From Mauremys mutica (lineage: Eukaryota; Chordata; Testudines; Geoemydidae), in the NCBI RefSeq assembly GCF_020497125.1, contig NC_059081.1, forward strand, positions 13,133,105 through 13,197,104: 64,000 nt of DNA, read 5' to 3'. Of this stretch, positions 11,301 to 23,300 are shown one piece after another (positions within the stretch are counted from its first letter, which is position 1; each line of letters starts with the position of its first letter). The notes beneath the pieces are model-generated. The model was not told where the DNA came from. It made no database searches and was given only the letters and a program-made list of their open reading frames with translations. The translations under genes were made by a program, and so were the position numbers.

Positions 11301-14300
11301 TCTCACCTAGGTCAACGAGACCAAGTACACAATATCTCTCACATCTGGTAATAGTATAGGCCAAGATTTTTAAAAAATAAAAGCCTACATCAGATGCCTG
11401 TTAAGGCATCTGCCTGATCTTCAAAAGTGCTAAATACCCAACAGTTCCCAATGAGGTCAAATAAAACTGTTACTTCCTTATAGATAAGTCCTATAAAATT
11501 TAATAGGGATGATATCAATAACTTGGTTTATAAATATTATAAAGCTTATAATATTTAAAAAAGAAATTTTTACTTCTTATGTAATGTTTAAACTTCATAC
11601 AGACTGTAACAGGGTCAGGATGGCTTGCCTCTTGAGGGCTGGAGGGCTTAGGGGTAGTGAACCCTTGCTACTAAAGATGCACACCTGGATTGGATCAGGT
11701 AATTCCCAATAAAAGGCAGCAAGTGGCTGCAGTGCAGGGGGAAGTTCAGGAAAGTGCAGGAAGTAAAAGAGGGTTCTGCAAGGAAGAACCTAATCCCAGC
11801 GGGGTTTGGAAGCAAGAGCCACAAACCTGAGGCTCCAGCTAGACTGGGCCTGGGAGTGGCCTGCCAAAGTGGGAAAGACCCCTGTAGGATGAATTGGAGA
11901 CTGCTGGGAATGATCAGGCTCCAGCAGAAAACCTTGGGACGCAAGGTTTCCCTATTGAGACTACAGGCAGGAAAAGCTTGGGAGTGACCTGACAAGAGAG
12001 TAAAACAGATGGACTGCGTTTTGGAACTCTTGGGTTTTATTTTGGAGCTTTATTTAGGTGAATAAATGTTGCATCGCAGAGGAGCAGGGACAGAGTCTGA
12101 CAACCCATGTGATCATAAGCAGAGAGTTCTTTATTCATTTCCAGCATACTCTTATATCCCATTATGGCCAGCAATCAGACAGTTGCTAATTGGTTAACAA
12201 AATTAACACAGCCGCAGCTGTAACCCCATAGGGTAATTATCATCCTAACACCTGTTTGACTTATCATCCTATTTACAATTAGCTGGCCGCTCAAGGCCAG
12301 CCCTTTATACACAATTCCCAGCGTTATCGGCTCGTCCCAGAAGCCTAAACAATCTCAGCATTTCACATTCTATTCCCAACACTTCCCCCCTCCACCCAAA
12401 ATCAAAAAGGAGGGGAAAAAAAAAGGGATAAAAACATTAGCAAAACATTTCCAACTTATAACAACATAACACCACAATCTATCACAAACCAAAATTAAAA
12501 CTTTATAAAGCCAACCTATATAACCATGCAATTCTTAACATAACCCCAACAACACCAAACAAAAACAAAGCACAACAAATAAATGGTGTAAATTCTACAG
12601 GATTCCCCCCTTCTCTATTGCACACCAACTTGTGGCAACCTTCTATTACCAAATCATCCCTCAGATGTCAGGCGATCAAACTGACACTGAGGGAGGGGGG
12701 GTCCTAGAAAAAACACAACATAAACCACATAAAACGCAAAAAACAATTCTGGCCAGAGAAAAAAACAAACAAACAAACAAACACCACAAAACAAAACAAA
12801 AAACACATAACATAAATTTAACTCTGTAAATAAATGCATGGTACATAAAATGCTATGCAGCTAACACCAATTTTCTTAATATCTAAAAAACAAAACAAAA
12901 CTACCCCTACTGGGCAATCAATCATTACATACAATATACAAATACCCTTAGTACCATCAGGCAAAAAAGAAAAATTACATCATCAATTAAATCATTTACA
13001 GTAATACAATTGCATCCTGACTTACTTCTAAATTCAAAGCTATTCACAGCTTAAGGGTTCTTACTATTAACTTCTACTTTTAAACCCAAAAAAAAATCAC
13101 CACTTATATACCCTTAGCCTAATACAATTACAATTACATAGCACAATATACAATCTTCAACTAATGCAACAAAATTATTTATAACCAAACAATTGCAAAC
13201 TAAATTCTTTGCCTAAATTTATTTACAAACATTTCAAAAATACCAAAAACTTTTCTCTTTAGCATCTTTACAAAATTCAACTGCTATTCCCTCCAGCAAC
13301 CACAGAGTTAACTTTGTACTCTGCCTAACATTACTCGCTAGTAGTTAATTACCTTTTCTATCAACTACACCCTCAAGGTTATCAACCAATATTCCAAGCT
13401 AGTTGTCTGTTGCCCGCCGCCTGGGCCCGATCCTTTTTTCCTCTTCAAGTTCTCTATCTATTGCGTGCCTGCCTGGGCCCGATCCAAAGCACTTTACATA
13501 AAGGTATTTTGGGTCACATAAATTCAAAGCCATTCTCCCAAATTTCCTAAATTTATGCCTACAACTCCCCGCTTTAAGAATACTCAACAAACCTTTAGGC
13601 CGAATTTTCTCAAACTTTAAAAACAAAAAACAAATAGGCTCTAAAAAACAGGGGTTAGTAATGGGGAGGGGTAATATCATTTACAATCCAATTAGGGAGG
13701 GCAATACATGCTAAAAAAAAATTCCACAACACAGGGCGCAGCCTGCAAAATAAACCCCAAAATCCAATCAATACCACAGTTTTTAGCAGGAGTCCCAAAT
13801 TTTTTCCTGCCAGTGTGCAATTCTTTGCTTCTTTACCAGGGTCAGTTCTCAATGTCTTTTTAGTCAGGAATTTCTAGACACTGGCAATATCAATGATGTG
13901 AGTGTTTTTTCTCCTGTTCCACCACCATCGTGGTTCAAGTTCTATGGGGGAAATTATCAGGACATCATCCTATACATTCAGGCAAAGCAAAAATTATCTC
14001 AATCAATTAAATCATTCAGGGAGGATCAAACAAAAAGAATCCTGGCATAGCAAACAAGCAACTTTCCTCCAGGGGCCCAGGTTGTGTACATCGTGTGGCT
14101 CTTTCAGACATTCCATCCACCACTGCAGCAGACATCTCTGATACTAACACAGTTGCAATTGCTTCACTGCTACTGCTTGCAGCCTCAAATCCCGAATGAG
14201 CAGTGGTAATATCCTGGACTAGTTCAGGAAATAATTTTCCAGGCACTGCTTCTAAAGGCTTTAAAGTTTCAGCTGAGGTTTCCATAGATGTTACAGTTTC

Positions 14301-17300
14301 TGCAATGATTTGTTCTTCAATTGCTGCAGCTGTAACAGGCACAAATGTTTTTTGAGCCCCAGAGCTTTCAATACTAAAAATGGGTGAGCCAGTATCTGCC
14401 AGCTGCACAGCTAAATTCCCTTGCTCCTCTTCGTCTCCCTTTCCACACACAGGCAGTTCTTGAGGACACATGTCGCTCTGTAGAGGGGCCCCATTTACAA
14501 CTGCCCCTGGGCATTCTGATACTAGGTTAGATGGCGCATCTCCTACATCAGTCTGCATGGGGGCCTCAGCTGCAACCGCTTCAGTGTGCTCTGATTCCAA
14601 GGTAAACACAGTATCTTCTACCTCTGTCGTCCCAGGTGCCTCAGTTACCCCACTCTGCATTGCATCCCCAATAAAAGCTTCCTGAGTGATTTGCCGCCCA
14701 TCGGATCCCTAAAGCCGAGCAGTTCGGGTGGGCTTGCGCAAAGTGATGTCCATAGCAAAGGCAGTTTGGGGAGGGCCAGTGGATCCAAACCCTCGAGACC
14801 CGCGGTCAATTGGGGTCGATCGGGGCACACATCCCTTGAAAGGTATTAACTGAGCAAGACGTGTACCAGCAGTTATAGTCACAGGGGGACAGAGGGCACG
14901 TACCATTATCCCAATATTCCCCGTATAGTCGGCATCAATAAGGCCAGGCAAAACAAAAATACCTTGTTTCGATGTCGACGAACGGCCAATCAAAAGGGCA
15001 CTCAGTCCAAATCCTAATGGACCATCGGTGTTGGAAGGAAGAACTTGAACCTCGTCAGTGTCTAAAACTACATCTGTCGCTGTGGCCAAGTCCACTCCGG
15101 CACTGCCACGGGTTGCTCCGGTGAGGTGTTCCAGGCAGCCGGGTTGGCGGGTGGAGGCACTTGTGTCGTCGCGCTCCTCCGAGGGGCGCTCCGCGATCCG
15201 TTTCCCGGCAGCGGTGTTCCATCCTTCGTGTAACGCGCCCAACAGTCGGCGGCGCGATGTCCAAACTTATCACATCGTGTGCAAGCGCCAGTTGCAGCTT
15301 TAGGTGACACATCAGAGGCCTGCTGCCCATTTTGCATAGGGCAGTCCCGCCGGAAATGCCCGGGTTTTCCACAACCAAAACAGGGGCCGGCTGGCCGGGT
15401 CGGTCTTCTAGCCCCCCGCTGTCCCCCGAGCAGGGGTTGTAACGCCACGGCCAGTGCAGAGGCCTGTGCCTTAGCATGAATTGCCGCCTTATCCGTCTCC
15501 TCAAGCATAGCGGCCCTACCACATGCCTCAATCATTTCCATCAGGGTCGCAGTCTTGGGCAAGGTGGCTAATATACGGCGGCAAGTGGGATTTGCATTCT
15601 GGGTTGCAAGATCAAGTCCAACTGCAGTTCTGGCCTCTGGCGTCAGATTGGGAGATCTATCAATAGCCTCTCGAAGGCGATCCAAAAAGGTGGAATACGG
15701 TTCCGATGGGCCTTGCATAATTTTAGCGTAGGGAGGGCTCGGCTTTCCCATCTGGGGCACCACTTTAAAGGCAGCCAAAGCCAGTTCCTGCGACTGCTGC
15801 AGGATCCGGGGATCGAGGCGGGCTTGCAAATGCGGGTCAACAAAGCGACCGGCTCCCAAAAACATATCAGCAGTGGCCAGGCGCCGAGGATCATCATCCG
15901 GTAAATCCAAATTGCGGACAAGAGCCAAGTCAACTCTCTTAGCCCAATCATCTTTCCACAACAGTTTCTGTGTAGGTGTAAGAAGCATATCAGCTAGCTT
16001 AATCGCATCGTACGGACACATTGCTTGGCCAACAAATACCTGTTCAATGATAGACTGTACATACGGATTATCTAGTCCATAAGCCATGATCGATTTCTGT
16101 GCCTCACGGATCAACTTCCAGTCCAAAGGGGCCCACCGTCTATGATTAGGGTGTTGAGGATCTGGCGTAATCACCGGAAAGGCCTCGGGTGTTAGACCTT
16201 CAAGGATGGCTTCTCTTAAAACCCCATGCCAACGCTGTACCGGATCCGGAGGGTCTCCAGTTGGAGGGTCCCCGGGGCCAGGCGGGGCGGGGGGGCGAGT
16301 CGAATGAAAGCACTTGTGAAGATGCGATCGCGATGATCCAGGTGGAAGACCTTCCAATTGGTCCAACTTGTCACATATATGCTGCAGCTGTCGACCCTGG
16401 CGCTCCATCTCCTTATAGAAGGCATCAAACTGAGTAAACTGAGTAAACGTAGTCAAATCGGGATATGGGTTTGATGGCACACGTTCCACCCGAGCCTCCT
16501 CTGTCCCCCCGCAATCGTGGCACCCCCAGGCCCCGTGGACACGGCATGGCTTTGGAGGGGGTGCATACGGCAAGGCTGTCTCCATAGGCTCGGGCGTATC
16601 GGGGGGTAACGGGACCGTAGCAGGATCAATCATGTCGGGGCCGATAGCCACATTGGAGGGTAGTGGGGCCGTAGCAGGGGCAACATCATCCATAGGGTAG
16701 GGGTTGGAAGCCAAAGGTATCACCGTGTCCTCACCACCGAAAAACTCTCTGGCTCCAACCGGCAACACAGAAGGCATTCCGGGCGTTGGGCGGCAAAGCT
16801 CAGAAAGGGCCGCCTGCACTCCTGCCTCGGCCGCGAGAGTTTCTACTATCTCCTTCGCCTTATTCCATACTGGACTCAGGGAGAAGGCCTCCTTATCGCC
16901 CCGAGCCACCGACTTCCAAAGCTCGGAGCCTAGCCGCTCCCAAACAGTTTTATCAAAAATTGTACTTGGTTGAACAGAAAGTCCCCTTCTCCGTCCCCAC
17001 CGCAGCAGACGGGATAACTTATCAGAGGGGAGCTTCTCTCCCTGCCGCTCCGCGATGCGCATCAAATATTCATGCACCGTCCTTTCTTCCGCTGATGCAG
17101 CGGTTCCCATGTTAGCTGCTCACCTCTGGGCTGGGGTGTGCCTCCCTTTTTCAGACGCCCTGCGGCTTGCCGCTCGACACTGAGCTCAGGTGCGCCCCTC
17201 TTTTCGGACGCCCTGCGGCTCCTAGCCGCTCGACACTGAACTCAGGTGCGCCCTTCTCTTCGGACGCCCTGCGGCCGCCGCTCGACACTGAGCTCAGGTG

Positions 17301-20300
17301 CGTCCCTCTTTTCGGACGCCCTGCGGCTCCTAGCCGCTCGACACTGAGCTCAGGTGCGCCTCCTTTTCTTCTTTTCAGTTCAGGCCACCAACACTATCCT
17401 CATTCGATACGAATCACGTCGGGGTCACCATTTGTTGCATCGCAGAGGAGCAGGGACAGAGTCTGACAACCCATGTGATCATAAGCAGAGAGTTCTTTAT
17501 TCATTTCCAGCATACTCTTATATCCCATTATGGCCAGCAATCAGACAGTTGCTAATTGGTTAACAAAATTAACACAGCCGCAGCTGTAACCCCATAGGGT
17601 AATTATCATCCTAACACCTGTTTGACTTATCATCCTATTTACAATTAGCTGGCCGCTCAAGGCCAGCCCTTTATACACAATTCCCAGCGTTATCGGCTCG
17701 TCCCAGAAGCCTAAACAATCTCAGCATTTCACATTCTATTCCCAACAAATAAACTTGGACCCTTGAGAAGGGGTGACGAATGGATCAGAAATGCCCATGT
17801 GGCGTTTGTTTAAAAAGCCCTTTGAGGGAGAAATTGTTAGTAGGTACCTGGCCATGAGGGGTATATGGGAGACAGCTGACCCCATTACACAGAACATAAC
17901 AGACAATGATTCCCCGCCTTAGAATTCTATACGGAGGTTTAAACATTCTAGAGACAGATTCTCATTCTCTATTAAATTCAATAGGATTTTTCTATATACT
18001 GGGGCAAACAGTATTATTTTCTGGTGTAACAAATTATATCAAAATACAGACACTTCCTAGTACAGCTTTCCCGGTTTGAAAATGTCAAGGTACAATGTAT
18101 AAAAAAAGACTTGTATATATTGAAAATTCTTCCCCCCATTCCCTTATGCATGCACTCAAACCACTCACAATGTATTTCTCATTAATCTCAATCACTAGGC
18201 TAAAGTACCTGCTTTGAGGTTAAACGTTTGATTTGATATGTTTACAATGACATCTGTCTTTTCCGTGGTAATGTCTCCACTTGCTATTTGGAATGTAATG
18301 GAACCAATCTGCATTTCATGCACTCCTTGTACTGGGGTTGTAATGGGCCCAAAGAAAACTGCAAGGGAAAAAAAAGAAATTAAAATGGATAAAAGTGTAT
18401 CTCAGCAAAGGTTCTATTCCCTAAAGTGAGGGACTCACCTGCCTCTATGTGCATTTAGTAGAGAGCTCACAAAAAGTTTGATTTTTAGTCTGGCACATTC
18501 CCATGGAGAAGATGACAAAAATACCCAAAATATGGCACATTCCCATGGAGAAGATGACAAAAATACCCAAAAAATATGACAAAAAAAGTTAAATCATGTT
18601 CATCCACACAAAGCCCAGGTAACTGTGTGGGAGAAAGCTGAGCCAGGGAGATAAGATCCACCCCCAACCTGGGTCTAGGGCACACAACTTCAAAACAACC
18701 TATCCTGTTATAGCTGCTGCTCCAATATGTAGGCTCAAATAGCAGCCATAGCCCCGCAATGCTAATGTATTGTAGCCACTGCCTCTTTGTAAATGGAAAG
18801 TCCCTGGTCTCTGTCTTTACCTGTTCTCATCACTGCCCTCCAATCTGGGATGGCGCAGAAAACACTTTTACAGTGTACATGGAGCAGAGGTGATCCCTGT
18901 ATGATTGTACACTCAGACAATATGGGCCCACTGCAGGATATACGAGTGGAAATGTGATTTAGTATGAAAATAAGCAAGCTTGTGGATTCTCATTTTTTTT
19001 CAGTAGCCTTTGGGCTGGTTCACTATTCCAGGATCTGAATATTATATTCTTTTTAAAAAAATCTAATTAAGTTTGCAATATTTATCCTGTTCTTTGTAAT
19101 CCTGTCAGGTTGGACAATGAAAAAAACTATTTAGTTTCACATTTGTTTCTCCTCAGTCTTACTTTCTTGCAGAATGTCCACTGACTTTAATAGGAGCGAG
19201 ACTGGCCCCATGGGATGTATGATCCAGTAATTCACCAAGCATCACAGGTGGTAGTAAAACTGTTTACCTGCTCAGAATCTTTGTTAGTTGGTACGCTGCT
19301 AAAAATACCTGTGCCCTGTCTACACTACAGCTTCTGCTACTGTTATGACTGGTGGTGAATTATGGGCATGATTTTTACTATTGTACACAAACCTATTGCT
19401 GGAGTGATACAATTTTCTGCTTTTACTGATTTTTACTAATAGGATTATCACTGCTTTACTTTGAACACTGGGACTGACATGTTCACCAAACCAATATCAA
19501 AAAATATATATTTGAAAAAATCTTAAAATTTTCATCTATCACTACAATATTTATAAAACTTACAAAACATTAACAAAACAAACTTACCTTGTCCTTGCTG
19601 GGCATTCTCTGGCACAGTCTTGTGCATTTTGACATTGGTAATATTTCCACTTGCTCTATTTTGCAGTTCATCTGAAAATGCCTAGAAAAAGAACCACAGT
19701 CATCAGTTGTAGACATCACTTCTTTAGCGTTTCCTCAGTAGTAATATAGATTTGAAAAGTAAAAATTAAATTTAAAAATGTTTAGAAAAAACTAAAGGTG
19801 ATGGACTAGATGCTGTCCACCGAGCAATCTTATTCAACACTGAATGGAAATATTGATAAATTGGAATCATAAAGGAACCATGATGCCTTCAAAATTATGG
19901 GCAAGGGAGAGAAACTGGCAAATTGCTTCAGGTTTAACACCTTCAGGCAGTACAGTGAAAGTATAATTAGCATGTAATAGGGTGCATAGACAGAGGGCTT
20001 ATTCCTAACAGGAGTGATACCGCTAACTCAATTCCTGTCCACACACAAAAACCCTTAAAACTCAAGTTTGGTGGTGCTTTTAACTCAAGCTGGATGGCCC
20101 ATCAGGGAGTATGGGCGGCAGCTCAAGTTAGCACAACTCGTCACCTGCTAACACAATCACTGTATGCTGCTTGCAGCAGCACAGCGTGGCTGCTCTCATT
20201 CAAGCTAAGTGAACTCAAAAGGAGTTAAACTCAAGTGTAGATAATTTGAGTGATCTATTCAGTGAAGACAGAGCCAGAGAGAGGAGGGGGAAAGAGAATG

Positions 20301-23300
20301 CTACCTGAGGCTATGCATGAAAGATTCACATGACTCCATGGGCTAAGGTATATTTCAGTGTTAACTTGTGCCAGCTCCAGCAAATGCAAAAAAAATTGTG
20401 CAGGAAAGCCAGGTGACTGTGTATGGAAGAATCAAAGGGAAGCTTTACATTCTAGGAGGAGTCCAATGGCAATTCTATCAGAGCAGGAGCAGAGGTCACC
20501 TGAATATTATTATCAAGATGGAAATCCAAGGATACTTTCTTGGCTAGCATGATAATGAGCATGTTGACATCTGCCCAAATCAGAAGCAGCATAATTTAAT
20601 GGCCTCCAGACTAAAGGGGAATCTGACACTGGAGGATGACATGAGACACACTGTCTTTGTCTCCAACAGTGCTTTTCCTAACATTGCTCTAGCACCAGTG
20701 AAGCTCTACCAGTGCTAGCAATGGTGGAAGCACAGAGTAGACTGGCAACAAGTGTTTCTACCACTCTATTATTTAACTCTTAGTGGTAAACATGCCTGTG
20801 ACTGGTTTACACTAACACATCAACCATAGCTACCAGTAGTGGAGCTGCACTGGTGCTAAACCACCAGTGCAAGGAGGGCTGACCATTCCCGGTGTAAAGG
20901 CAGGAGGGAGAGAAGGATGAGACTTTAAGAAACTACTGACAAAAATGGTGTAATCTAGTTCTGGCCTCACTTCATTTCCTTAACCCATGTGTAACAGAAA
21001 GCACAGTAATAGGATACAAGTTACCTGAAAATTTTCTGTATCATTTGGATGCCACAGAAAGTGAACTTCCTCAAGAGACTGATTTTTTTTTTTACGACTG
21101 AATTTGAACACCTGGTCAAACATTAATTTAGCAACGACAGGCTTAGGAAACCCTAAATTCCCTGTTCCAATTGCTGGGAAAGTGATTGACTTTAAAGACA
21201 GTTGCTCAGCAGTCTGAAGACATTCTGTGATGATGTCTCTTAGGAGCTGTGAATCACAACGAAGTTCGCGTTAGTACATGCAGTTAAATATTTTAATAGT
21301 GTATTTTATATTAAAATATCATAATTAAACATGGATTAATTCAAAATGAGCTTAGTTATATCAAAATTAACAGAGCTGACCCCTAGGAAATGCTCCGCTG
21401 ATTTCAGTGGAGAATTCACATTAAATCTACATTACTACCAACTGAGAAACCCATTCAATCAAATGAGAATTAGGAAAATAGCCTTCTACCTTCTGTACAG
21501 ATTCTTGCCCATTTTTCCATCCAGGAACAATGGCATGAAGCACAAAATGGCAGCCCAGATTACATCCATCTGTTTTGAACACAGACCCTTCACTAGCTAC
21601 TTTTTCTAGGCCTTCTTCAGATAATAGTGCTTGGAGCATCGGACCCGCCTTGCTCAGCAAGGCTTTAGAGAGTGGACCTTTATCAAGCTGTAGATCTCGG
21701 GAAACGCTGTTTACGATGACGTCCGTCTTAAACAAAATCAAATATCGGTTATAAGATTAAACTTGGAACATTTAAGGCTAAGTGACTATAACAGCACCTA
21801 CAGATTTAAGAAATAAAGCAAATTTAAAAAGTAGCAATCTGGAATAAAGCAAATCTTTTGAACACAATGGGCCAAATTATGCTCAGTTATACCTACATCA
21901 TCCCACTGACTTTTGTGGGGTAGCTTGAGTATAATAGAGTGAAATTTGTCCCTTATGCAGCAGTTTATATTTTACATGGAAATGTCAGAATCCTGTGTTC
22001 TTACTCTACTGCCTCTATGTCCATTTGAAAAAACCCCATATGTGATTCTCCTGCAGGGGGGTCACATACTTGTAATGGTCCTGCCCATATTGCATGATAC
22101 TACTACTGAATTCCAGATGCCTTGCTGCTCCTGTTAGCACCACAGGGTAAACTGGTATGAGTAGGAGCAACGACATGGGTGCAGTTATGTGGAAAGGGAA
22201 GGGAAGGAGGAGTTACAGAAGAGAAAGAGGAAAAAAAAGAGAAGGAATAAACTGAAGGAGAGAAAGAGGAGGAGGAAAGTGTTAATTCTCTCACTCCGTA
22301 GGTCAACATGGGTTATGAATGATGTGCAAACAGCACAGTCAGTCCCAGAGAGGAGTGCAGTACATCATGCTCTAGTAAACCGCTCTGACCAAAAGAGGAT
22401 GTTATGTTTACACAGCCAGCACTCTTAGGATGGACAGCAGGTTATCATGTGGATCCTCTGAGTGGCACTAAAAGGGGCAAAAATTAGGCTCCAGAAGATG
22501 CTCTCTGCCTCAGACAAAAAAGGGAGAGATTGCTGAATCAAAGAGAGTGAGAGGGACAGATGTAAAGAACAAGGAGATAAAGACTGGATAGAAATAAAGT
22601 GGTGGAGATGGAAGAGAAATGCATCAACTCGAAAGCCAGAGGGAAAAGACAAAGACATTAAGGAAAAAGAAGAGATAGTTAGAAAACAGAGAAGGAAATA
22701 AGTGAGTTATTTAATTGGGAGTTTTGGCTGTTGGTCCAATTAATGGTTAAAAGAATTCAGTGCTGGTGGAATCTGAAAATTGGTAGGCAGTTAACATTGC
22801 ATGGAATATGCAAGATCGATTCACTACAGGTACCAGAGATAGTTAATCCTTCCCCAGTAAAGAATCTTTGAGAGACGTGATCCAAAGCACCACTAAGATA
22901 CTGCAGCAATGGGGCCATGTATGTTTACAGATAGAAGATAGCTCACTGTTACAGGCCCATATGCCACCAGGGACAAGTTTCAATGGCATTTAAGGGTGTT
23001 CAGGATCAGCAATTTAATTTTTACCTGTTTAAACATTTGAAGTTCTGCCACTTCCCCTCATAGAGACTATAGGCAGTTCCTACCCCCTCCCCCATAGCAG
23101 GGGCGGGCAAACTTTTTGGCCTGAGGGCCACATTGGGTTTCGTAAATTGTATGGAGGGCCGGTTAGGGGAGGGGATTGTGCCCCCCACCCCAGGACTCCT
23201 GCCCCATCCAACCCCCACCCCCGTCCCCTGACCACTCCCGGACCACCACCCTATCCAACCCCTCCTCTCATTCCTGACTGCCCCCTACCACCCCATCCTT

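Larger units (their letters stand above)
12067..17747 (-). mobile_element. Young endogenous retrovirus with gag and dUTPase but no recognisable pol
   Basis: Two 315-bp LTRs (TGTTG...CAACA) look identical and are flanked by the 6-bp duplication AATAAA (12061-12066, 17748-17753). On the minus strand the order is 5' LTR, tRNA-Trp primer site, repeat-bearing leader, gag (680 aa), -1 slippery site, dUTPase, in-frame TAG, unrecognised 230-codon frame, 1.6 kb without large frames, polypurine tract, 3' LTR. Gag followed by dUTPase in the -1 frame is the betaretrovirus-like layout; a tRNA-Trp primer is known from avian alpharetroviruses. No integrase or reverse transcriptase frame is present in the 5.05-kb interior, so movement would need helper enzymes. 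It lies in intron 12 of the PARP14-like gene, same strand. Confidence 0.92.
11605..17889. mobile_element. Older solo-LTR-like element, split by the retrovirus at 12067-17747
   Basis: The outer ends are TGTAACAGGGTCAG (11605) and CTGACCCCATTACA (to 17889), inverted with one mismatch in 14, flanked by CAGAC and CAGAA. Without the retrovirus the element is about 600 bp. TG...CA ends, a 5-bp near-duplication and an AATAAA suggest a solo LTR; the long inverted termini leave a foldback DNA element possible. Confidence 0.55.

Noticed and set aside
14016..14708. Firm call of a retroviral protease
   Set aside because: Only a near match to the D-T-G signature is present; the flap and the C-terminal GR(D/N) segment are not seen.
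12067..17747. Complete, autonomous retrovirus
   Set aside because: No reverse transcriptase, RNase H or integrase sequence was found between the dUTPase and the polypurine tract.
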